Origin: Prunella strophiata
Lineage: Eukaryota > Chordata > Aves > Passeriformes > Prunellidae
Length of the DNA: 64,000 nt
NCBI GenBank assembly: GCA_036583965.1
Contig: JAZBQD010000001.1
Location: forward strand, 15,367,892-15,431,891
Direction: 5' to 3'
Positions 52,217-61,260 of this stretch are shown piece after piece. The notes beneath the pieces were generated by a model, which saw only the letters and a program-made list of their open reading frames with translations, ran no database searches and was not told where the DNA came from. The translations under genes were made by a program, and so were the position numbers. Position 1 is the stretch's first letter. Each line of letters opens with the position of its first letter.

Positions 52217-53633
52217 TCCCTTCCCTTCCCTTCCCTTCCCTTCCCTTCCCTTCCCTTCCCTTCCCTTCCCTTCCCTTCCCTTCCCTTCCCTTCCCTTCCC
52301 TTCCCTTCCCTTCCCTTCCCTTCCCTTCCCTTCCCTTCCCTTCCCTTCCCTTCCCTTCCCTTCCCTTCCCTTCCCTTCCCTTCCCTTCCCTTCCCTTCCC
52401 TTCCCTTCCCTTCCCTTCCCTTCCCTTCCCTTCCCTTCCCTTCCCTTCCCTTCCCTTCCCTTCCCTTCCCTTCCCTTCCCTTCCCTTCCCTTCCCTTCCC
52501 TTCCCTTCCCTTCCCTTCCCTTCCCTTCCCTTCCCTTCCCTTCCCTTCCCTTCCCTTCCCTTCCCTTCCCTTCCCTTCCCTTCCCTTCCCTTCCCTTCCC
52601 TTCCCTTCCCTTCCCTTCCCTTCCCTTCCCTTCCCTTCCCTTCCCTTCCCTTCCCTTCCCTTCCCTTCCCTTCCCTTCCCTTCCCTTCCCTTCCCTTCCC
52701 TTCCCTTCCCTTCCCTTCCCTTCCCTTCCCTTCCCTTCCCTTCCCTTCCCTTCCCTTCCCTTCCCTTCCCTTCCCTTCCCTTCCCTTCCCTTCCCTTCCC
52801 TTCCCTTCCCTTCCCTTCCCTTCCCTTCCCTTCCCTTCCCTTCCCTTCCCTTCCCTTCCCTTCCCTTCCCTTCCCTTCCCTTCCCTTCCCTTCCCTTCCC
52901 TTCCCTTCCCTTCCCTTCCCTTCCCTTCCCTTCCCTTCCCTTCCCTTCCCTTCCCTTCCCTTCCCTTCCCTTCCCTTCCCTTCCCTTCCCTTCCCTTCCC
53001 TTCCCTTCCCTTCCCTTCCCTTCCCTTCCCTTCCCTTCCCTTCCCTTCCCTTCCCTTCCCTTCCCTTCCCTTCCCTTCCCTTCCCTTCCCTTCCCTTCCC
53101 TTCCCTTCCCTTCCCTTCCCTTCCCTTCCCTTCCCTTCCCTTCCCTTCCCTTCCCTTCCCTTCCCTTCCCTTCCCTTCCCTTCCCTTCCCTTCCCTTCCC
53201 TTCCCTTCCCTTCCCTTCCCTTCCCTTCCCTTCCCTTCCCTTCCCTTCCCTTCCCTTCCCTTCCCTTCCCTTCCCTTCCCTTCCCTTCCCTTCCCTTCCC
53301 TTCCCTTCCCTTCCCTTCCCTTCCCTTCCCTTCCCTTCCCTTCCCTTCCCTTCCCTTCCCTTCCCTTCCCTTCCCTTCCCTTCCCTTCCCTTCCCTTCCC
53401 TTCCCTTCCCTTCCCTTCCCTTCCCTTCCCTTCCCTTCCCTTCCCTTCCCTTCCCTTCCCTTCCCTTCCCTTCCCTTCCCTTCCCTTCCCTTCCCTTCCC
53501 TTCCCTTCCCTTCCCTTCCCTTCCCTTCCCTTCCCTTCCCTTCCCTTCCCTTCCCTTCCCTTCCCTTCCCTTCCCTTCCCTTCCCTTCCCTTCCCTTCCC
53601 TTCCCTTCCCTTCCCTTCCCTTCCCTTCCCTTC
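52217..53633. repeat. Perfect (CCCTT)n array, about 283 copies
   Basis: About 1417 bases of pentanucleotide with no interruption that I can see. The minus strand is (GGGAA)n, whose closely spaced G-triplets can form G-quadruplexes, while the polypurine-polypyrimidine asymmetry favours triplex DNA. All frames through it are stop-free on both strands, giving pseudo-proteins of over 500 codons that are not genes. Its length and perfection make the exact copy number unreliable. Confidence 0.98.
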
Positions 53634-53645
53634 AGATCCTCTACC

Positions 53646-53776
53646 CCATAAGCAGTGCAAGTACACAACAGGAGAGCACATCTGAGAGATGAGCTTTGAG
53701 ATATCAGGCCTTCAATAAGCAGCATAACACTAGGAGAGCAATTGAGGATGAGCTTTGAGATACAGCCTTTTATAGC
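53646..53776. repeat. Degenerate two-copy tandem repeat, about 60-66 bp
   Basis: Copy one runs from CATAAGCAG through GGAGAGCACA and GATGAGCTTTGAGATA. Copy two runs from AATAAGCAG through GGAGAGCAATTGAG and GATGAGCTTTGAGATA. Small indels separate them. It directly adjoins the pentanucleotide array. Confidence 0.75.
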
Positions 53777-56700
53777 ATCTGCAATAATTTAATAAGCTGC
53801 AAGCTGCTCCCAGAGCACATTCATGGGAGAGAGGGGTTGTTGTTGTTTTAGCCTTTGCAGCTTTGCTGAGCTTTGAACTGAGGGCATTGGGTTGAACAGC
53901 AGTAAATGCACTGTGAGTTGCCTGATATTTTCCATTACACCATTTATATCATGTAATCTTACACCTGACATTTCCTGTTCTTATACAATACCCACTGCTT
54001 GGAAAAAAAAAAGAAAAAAAGATGGGTGTTTTGTTGCTCTTTATAACACGCCAATAGATCTTAGTGAGTTTTACCAAAGGGCAGGTTAAAGAGTAATTAA
54101 AAATCTAGTCAGATTATTTTTTTTTTAAGGAAGGATGTATCAGCCATTCAAAACCTTCAGGGTGAAGTCCTCTGGAGCAGTATTGAAATAGACTTCTTTG
54201 GTTTTGTTGTTAATCACACTTTGAAAACTCAATTTATTCTCATGAAATAACTTCCTTATTTGCAGTCTAACTTGTAAGAAAATATTTACACCACATACAG
54301 TGGCTTATTTGTCTATTAAGTGAGCCATGTGGCATCTAGACTGGCAATTTAAGTGGGAACAGAGAAATGAATGGTGCAGAAAGCTACACCTTGGAGAGCC
54401 CCAAAGGCTGCTTCAGAGATGAGCTTGAATAAAGACAGAAAGAGCCATTTCCCAAGGCATGAGAGGAGTCTCACACAGAGGTCATTGGGAAGCCATGGGA
54501 TCTTCAGAGGGGTCTGTTACTCCATGCAGGGCTGTCAGTGGGCAGGGCAGACCCCAAAGCTCTGCTGCAAACCTCTGCACAGACCATGCTGGAGAGTTTC
54601 AGCATCATCAGCTCCTCCAGTGTCTCCATCAGCCCTGGAAATGGGAGCAGACCCAAGGGAGGCCCAGCAGGTTGAGCATCACCAAACACAAGGAGCCAGC
54701 ACTCCTGGGTTCTGGCTGTGCCCATGGCAGGTGGGCAAGGCAGGCTGAGAATGGTGCAGCCCTTGGCAGGAATCTGGCAAAGCTGAGCACAAATCAGTGT
54801 CCTGAGGATGCAAAACCTGCCTGGCTGCTCCCTCCCTTGGGCTGCTCATGTTTCTGATGCTGGTGAGGGGGGAGGGAAGAATGTAAAACAAGATTTCTCT
54901 AGCTGCCCTAATCTATGTTATGCCCCTTTTAAGCTTTCTCCTCACATTTCTAAGTACAGACATGGCTCTCATGGCACAATGTGGGCATAGATACCAACCA
55001 AGGACATGGTTATCCTGCTTATTTGCTCTAAATAGGGAGCAACAGCAGGGTCAGTGGGGAAATGGTTGGAAGAGCTTGCCAGGAGAAGGGAAAGAGCAGA
55101 TTTAAATTTTCTGCATTTCATCAGGGCTAGAAACAGTTAAATGGGTCAGCCCCACTTTGATAGGTTATCCCATTATTGAAGTTGTAAGCAGTGTTGGAGC
55201 ATAAAGGTTTTGGGCACAAAAATGTCCATGGTTATTTTCAGAAAACAAAAGTGTTTTAAAAGGCTTGAGTCTAACATAGAGTCTGAGTGGAGGGAAATAC
55301 TGGAGTGATGGGAATTTTAAGAGGCCCAAGGTATAAGCATTTACACAGCAACCTGATTTGGAAACCAAGAAATGGGAAGATTAGTTTATTATGAGGTTTG
55401 TTTCTTTCCTGATTCCTACAGCAGTGTGTTTTTATCAAGTGAAAACAATAGTCAGTGCCACAGCTAGTCAAATATAACAACTGGGAGAGAGAGGGGAAAT
55501 AATTCTGAAACCTTTTTAAAATGAAAAGCTTTCTCCTAACTCAGGAGCCATAAATAAAATCAAGTATTTGCCCTCAGGGAAGAACTTCACACAACTCCAA
55601 TTCAGCTGGAGGAATCTTTCACCAAGGCACGTCCTTGCCCTCGCTGTTACTGTGCCTTCTCCTCACTCTCTTCCCTTTGGGAGTCAGAGCCTCTCTGCAT
55701 TTAATAGCTGTGCACTGCCAAAAGTCACCCTGGAGGAGCCAACAGAGCCAATAAAAGCTGGACAAGGCTGATTTCTAACAACTTCATCCCCTGAAGCAGA
55801 GCTTCAGCCTCCCTCCACCACTGCCCAGGGCTCTCACAGCACCACCAGCCTGCTCCTCACTGCACAATTTGCAGAGCTTTTTGCTGATGCAGGATTGTTC
55901 CCCCACCTTCCACAAGAAACTATTCCAGGCTGGAGGGCTTATTTCAGGAGGGGTTCACAGCAAGCCAGTTCATCACACCAAAAACCATTTGCAATCCCAA
56001 AAGTCCATTTTCCCCATCCATCTGAAAACCACACAGAAGCCAAACAAAATCACATCTGAAGGTCACAGTTTCTCCCTTCTTCTTTCACCACAGTGAAAGT
56101 CTTCCTTCCTTTCCTCAAAAACAAAACAACCCTGGAACCAAAAGCAAATCACTTTTATGAAGTGGGTGCAATGAGTTGAATGATGTCAAGACAGCCAAAG
56201 ACTTTCCATAGTAAGTCTTAGATTAGCCACAAATCCAAGTGCAACAGGCCAAAACTCTTTTTAATTCCACCTGTATAAAACCAAAGTCACTTTCAGCAAA
56301 CTCACTAGAGCTGCTTTAAATTTACTGTGGTATAATTCAAAGTAGTGTGGAAAAGGAATGTATAAACAAGGTCTTATTCAGGCTGGCTTGTGACAAATGG
56401 TGACATTTTCTTCTTGGAATAAAACCTGTCAAAATCATGTAATTAAGCAGAGAATGCCTTTGCTGAACAGAATTTACTTTCAAACACCAAAAACATCCTA
56501 GATGAAGTAAATCTGTGTTCTTCTTGTTTTCCAAAAGTCTCATTTCCAGCATGACTTACATTCCCCCTTGGAAGACTTCCTGAGCTGGGCTGCCTCAACC
56601 ATGAAACAACTGAAATAATCCAAAAGTGTGTGCAGCAGTGAGGGGCTGCTGGGGCAGAACTGCAGCCTTGTTTCCAGCCTGGCTCTTTCTGCATTCCTGT

Positions 56701-57148
56701 TTTGCCTGTGTGTTCACAAAAGGCAAGGACTTTTCCAAAGGTCTTACACCTCAGAGCAAGATAAACCAACTCTTGAACAGGATGCACCTGTAAGTGCTCA
56801 CAGGCTGCTGCCAAAGTGTGTTACAGCTTCTTTGCAAAGAAAACAAATCTCTCAGAAGCATGCTCACACTGTGAAACAGTCCAGGGAAGATTTGGGAGTT
56901 GTTTTGAAGTGAAAGCTGCTAGCACAGCAGCTGCTGCTGAGGGGTGGGATTGCTCATTTTGGGCACAGCTGTCTTCTGCTGCCTCCAAGCTCTGGAGCTC
57001 TTGTTGACAGCTCTCACAGTACAGAGGACCCTGAAACTCCAGAGCTCAGCCCCCCAAGTCAGCAGGATGCCCCAGAGCCTGCAGAGAACAGCAGCTTCCA
57101 TTACTTCCAGACCCAAATCCCTCTCAAGCAGCAGAAATGAGAATCCAC

Positions 57149-57149
<1 letters not shown>
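53777..57149. other. Unique non-coding DNA
   Basis: 54370-54870 and 55560-55860 are G+C-richer with chance frames. 54120 has a T-run. No transposable element or exon was recognised. Confidence 0.5.

Positions 57150-57189
<40 letters not shown>
57150..57189 (+). repeat. Poly(A) tract of 40
   Basis: 40 uninterrupted A with no AATAAA nearby upstream and no flanking duplication found. Called as a mononucleotide repeat. Confidence 0.92.
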
Positions 57190-57190
<1 letters not shown>

Positions 57191-60090
57191 ACATTCAAAA
57201 CCTCCCCTTCAGTGGGAAGAGGAGTCTTCCTCCCACGTTCAGGTGTAGGGGCAGAGTTTTTCCAGAAAAAAGTACATCCCCACAAAGCCCAGCTAGGAAT
57301 GTGCCTACAATAGCATGGAAATAATAATACAGCAACACTCCAATTCCAAGAACAACACTGGAAAATGCTGAGTTTGCCAAAGCTGATTCATGTGTCTGAG
57401 GGAGGGGGGGAACAAAAGGTGGTTTTGACACATCTTGTTCCTACCTCCTGTTTTTCTCTGCTTCTTTGAATTTCAAAATTCAAATGCTATAATTGGAGTT
57501 GAGTGAAAAGCAGAACTTGTGTCATATGAGAAACTGACATTCTGGCATGTTTTTCCATTGAATCAGAACCAAAAAAAAATTAAAATTTCTCATGAAGTGA
57601 CAATCCAAAAAAAATCCATTTTTGAATCTGTCCATATTGATACATTTTTAAATTTTATTTTGAGAACATCAAAGCAATGTAACAAATTAAATCCTGCTAA
57701 AGTATAGCAACATTTTGTGTGAAGAATCCAAACAAACAGAGAAACAAGGATTTTACCTTTCCAAAGCAAAACAAAAATGTTCCTTGGTAGCAAATATCTC
57801 TGTGACTGACACCTCTCAGGAAAACATTCTGATTTTGATGAAATCTCATTTTCTGACAGAAAATTGTTCCATCAGAAATTTTAATGAGCTTCCCTTCAAC
57901 ACAAACACGTCTGTGTTACTCATGCCTAGGAGAAAATGTCACTTTAGCAATATTTTGCTTGGTTAGGTGCCTCCCCATTAGGATGAGGATATTACACCCA
58001 ATCTGCTTTGGTTTCCCCACATTTCCCCCCTCCCCATGCACAGCATGCACATCTATCATCTGATTAAAAACATTATTTATCTTTATATAAAAACATATAT
58101 TTCCTAACAAGCCAAGACGTTTATAAATAACTTATAATACTACAGCCGAGTGCTAAACATCATGATTTAGGATGAAAGAAGAAACCTTTCTGATCATTGT
58201 CCTTTAGTATTTCAAAGCCCATTTTTCATGTTTATTTGCTGTCACTGGCAATAAGTGATTGCCTTGCTGTATTGCATTTCCTCTGCAAGTGGTGAGCTGT
58301 TTGCAAAAGGAATGGAGGACAAGCTGTCACATCAAAGAGAAAAGACTGAAACCCACCAGGAGGTGAAGCAGGGGTTTATTGTCTTTTGCCCTGGGTTTTG
58401 ACAGTTAATTAGCTCTCATCCAATTTATGCTTGTGTGGCAGCTACACCAGGGTCACCAGCAGCAGCTCCAAGGTGAGGCCAACGCAAAGGAAAAGTTGTG
58501 ACACAGCCCCAGCAAAGCAAAGGGCTTCATCTCTCACCCCAGCCAGACTGATGGACTCATTCCCTAATGAAGCCTTTGACTTGTTTGTTTTCCCCCCTCA
58601 CCACACTGAGCACTCTTTCAGCAGCTTTGGGCACTGAGGAATTGCCAGAGTGGCTGCTAAATTAAGCAGTCAGAGTAGCAGCACCCCTGGAAAAACGCTG
58701 CCCCTTCAACTTTCTTTGTGTCAGCTGCCCTGGGCAGAGGGACAGGAGGAAGATGAAAATGAAAGGCTTCACTGAGATGCTCTGCAGGGCTGGACTTCAC
58801 TGCCTGCTCTTCAGGACTTTTCAGGACCTCACCCACATCTTCTGGCACCCAAAGGCTTTCCAAGGCTTGGCAAAGCAAGTGTTCTTCCCCTTCATTACCT
58901 GTTGCTCTCTCTGCTGCTTTGGTGGCTTTTGCCACCTGCACACCTTTTTCCTCCTCTGCCAGCTGGAAAACCCAAGTGCAGGGAGAAAGCAGAGCCCAAG
59001 GGTGCTGTCCTGGGGCAGGAGCACAAAACCAGGATTTTCACATCATGGGATAAACCTTTAATCAAATCACAGATCTCAGCTGCAACAAATGCTGGAAGAG
59101 TGCTGCCCTGCTTGATGCCTAGTGAGAAGCAGCAAGGTTTCACCTCTGAAAAAGGACTCTGGATCAATTTGGAGGTCAGGTAGATGTCTCAGGGGAATAT
59201 GACAGACAGTAGCACCAGAAAAAGAATTGGAAATGAGATGCAAATTCACTTTATATTAAACACCCACTGAATGGGAATTTCTAGACATAACTGAACCAGT
59301 CAAGGCTCAGGCTGGAGAGCCAGCCTTGAATACTACAGAGCTCCTTGGCAATGTCCAAGATGTATCCAATTTCCAAGTGAAATCTTCATACCTTGCAGAA
59401 AGCACCTGCTGCCTCAAAAAATAGTTTGTTTTTTAGAATTACCTGTTCAGACCATACCCAAGCAGAGAGAGGCAGTTTCCAGGCACACAGGAAGCATCTT
59501 TCCTGCAGAGACACTCCTGAAGAGTCAGCCTCATTTAGCCACATTAAATATGGAAAGCACTGCACTAAAACAGCACTGGCACAATATCCAGCTTCCCATC
59601 TCAACATCCCAGCTTCCCTGCAGCTGGATCCTGATGAGACCCAGGGGCTGAATCAGGGCTGCCCATCCCATGCTGGATGTGCATCCCACCACCACCACCA
59701 CAGTCCTTTGTGTGCTCTTTGTAAAAGACATTGAAAAGTCACCAGAAAATTGAAAGTCTGAAGCACACAATTATCCAACTTTCTACATTAAAGTCACTTC
59801 TGGAGAAATCTTTGCTAAGTGAGTCAGCCAATTATAGGAACCACCCCAAACAACCCCCTACTCACAAAAGCTGGAGCAGAGTGGGATTTAAGCTCCAGTG
59901 AGATGCAGCAACAAACTCATATGAATCACCTGCAGGAACTGAGCTCAAGAACACAAAAGGCTGAGAGATTGAAGCTGAGCATGAAGAGCCAGTCCCCAAA
60001 CCCTGGGCCAGCAGCAGCACGGGAGACAACACCTTGCCCAAACCCACTTGGAAGTACCAATAGAGTCACCCTCTCAAATCACTGAAAAAC
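57190..60090. other. Unique non-coding DNA
   Basis: 57480-58250 is AT-rich; 58440-59180 is G+C-richer with overlapping chance frames on both strands. A (CCA)n run lies near 59690. No exon or repeat family was recognised. Confidence 0.5.
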
Positions 60091-60111
60091 AGAATTATTT
60101 GGGTTGGAAGG
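60091..60111 (-). mobile_element. CR1 LINE, part on the left of the LTR insertion
   Basis: AGAATTATTTGGGTTGGAAGG is the antisense of the CR1 3' end (usual form AGAATCATTTGGGTTGGAAG). It breaks at 60111 and resumes after the LTR. Confidence 0.75.
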
Positions 60112-60681
60112 TGTTGATGCTTTATCTTCTTTTTCTGTCTGAGTCAGGGTCAGGATTGAAACCACTCAAGATGATAGTTTGTGTTCAGACTCTGGTGTTT
60201 ATTATTTCTTATTTATATTTCAGTCTCACAGGCAGTGAGTTCTACAGCACTTCACTAACAAGCTACAAAATGGCTCTGTATCTATCTCTACAAGGTCTTT
60301 TAAGGAAAAACTCTCCAATTAAGAAATGACACCTAAATTATTTTTACTTTTAACCCAATAACTAATCACCCATGTCCCGTAATGCTGACTTTTCTCTCCA
60401 ATTACAAAATGCCATCCAAACCCATGAAGAAGAAGGTGAAGAAGGTCCAGTCCACCACTCCTAAAACCTCCATCTTGCTTTATAATTATTGCTATTTCTA
60501 AAAGCTTAAACTCTGAGTTCTTCACCCTGTGATATTACACATTTCTATCCAAACTCCACATCCACAATCCCAGTTCCATCATTCCATTTTGGAAGCCTTC
60601 TCCACGGCCTCAGCTCAAATGCAGTGTTCTCCTGGTGGTCTGTGCCTTTCAACACAGAAAGTCTAAACTTCTCAGCATCCA
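60112..60681 (-). mobile_element. Solo LTR inserted into a CR1
   Basis: About 570 bases beginning TGTTGATGC and ending GCATCCA on the + strand, that is TG...CA ends, sitting between two halves of one CR1. The minus strand carries AATAAA (60198-60203) about 87 bases from its 3' end, the usual U5-side position, so the element points to the minus strand. GGAAGG precedes it at 60106-60111 and recurs at 60693-60698, consistent with a 6-bp target duplication, except that 11 extra bases (GGGTTCCAAGG) lie between the CA end and the second copy. No internal retroviral sequence remains. Its texture reminds me of songbird LTR families, but a library match is needed to name it. Confidence 0.72.
60198..60203 (-). 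terminator. LTR polyadenylation signal
   Basis: TTTATT on the + strand, AATAAA on the minus strand, inside the solo LTR and near its 3' end. Confidence 0.5.
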
Positions 60682-60692
60682 GGGTTCCAAGG

Positions 60693-60800
60693 GGAAGGGA
60701 CATCAAAGATCATCTATTCCAACCCCCCTGCCATGGACAGGGAGTGCTACCATCACCCTGTGTTGCTCAGAGACTCATCCACCCTGGCCTTCAACAGCTC
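60693..60800 (-). mobile_element. CR1 LINE, part on the right of the LTR insertion
   Basis: GGAAGGGACATCAAAGATCA, then TATTCCAACCCCCCTGCCAT, GGTTGCTCAG-like and CATCCACCCTGGCCTTCAAC words continue the antisense CR1 exactly where the left part stopped. The 5' truncation point is near 60800. Confidence 0.85.
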
Positions 60801-60988
60801 AGGATTCAAAGGACAAACGATGACAAGAAGCTGAGACCCAGCTCTTCTGAACACCTACAGCTAGGTGTGATGATTCTAGCTCCTGCAGCCCACTCCTAAT
60901 AGCATCTGAAACACCCTTCCACTCTGCAAACCCCCACTGCTCTCCTAATGAAGGAGGGATGTGAGTGCAGCTTGTACCAAAGAGCTCT
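60801..60988. other. Unique DNA between the CR1 and the CpG-dense hairpin
   Basis: Nothing recognised. Confidence 0.5.
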
Positions 60989-61042
60989 CACGAGACGCAC
61001 GCAGCGAGCGAAACGACGGCGTAAACTCTGCGTGGGCTCGTG
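60989..61042. other. CpG-dense imperfect hairpin
   Basis: Ten CpGs fall between 60991 and 61040 in a window that is otherwise strongly CpG-poor. The ends pair: CACGAG (60989-60994) with CTCGTG (61037-61042), and CACGCAG (60998-61004) with CTGCGTG (61028-61034), separated by a small ACG/GG internal loop and closing a 23-base loop that is itself CpG-rich. The stem is too short for a typical microRNA precursor and I do not recognise a known RNA. It may be a fragment of a structured RNA, an unmethylated regulatory site or a small promoter. Confidence 0.7.
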
Positions 61043-61260
61043 GCTTTGTGCTCCTCTCAGCTCTGAGTCATTGTGTGGGGTAGAAAACTGCCTTCCTCCC
61101 CCAAAATATCATGGAAAGTAAGCAGTGCCTCACATTACAGCACGAGAGGCTCTACACAGCAGGGGCCAGGGCTGTGTTACTCACAGGGAGCCTGAAGACT
61201 TGGCAACGGCGCGGCCAAATCTGTCAGTGCCATTTCACACAGGCCATTGAGCAGCCAGCA
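61043..61260 (+). promoter_or_regulatory. Possible CpG-retaining promoter-proximal segment
   Basis: Downstream of the hairpin are further CpGs (CACGAG near 61141 and AACGGCGCGGCC near 61204). A donor-like GAAAGTAAGC lies near 61112, and the following 61-codon + frame has no recognisable domain. A small first exon of a non-coding RNA is possible, but there is no TATA box or other proof. Confidence 0.18.

Noticed and set aside
51891..53725. Frames of more than 500 codons on both strands (LPFPS-type and EGKGR-type repeats)
   Set aside because: Direct translation of the stop-free pentanucleotide array; no independent sign of coding.
60989..61042. tRNA or microRNA precursor
   Set aside because: No cloverleaf, A box or B box, and the paired stem is too short for a typical microRNA hairpin.
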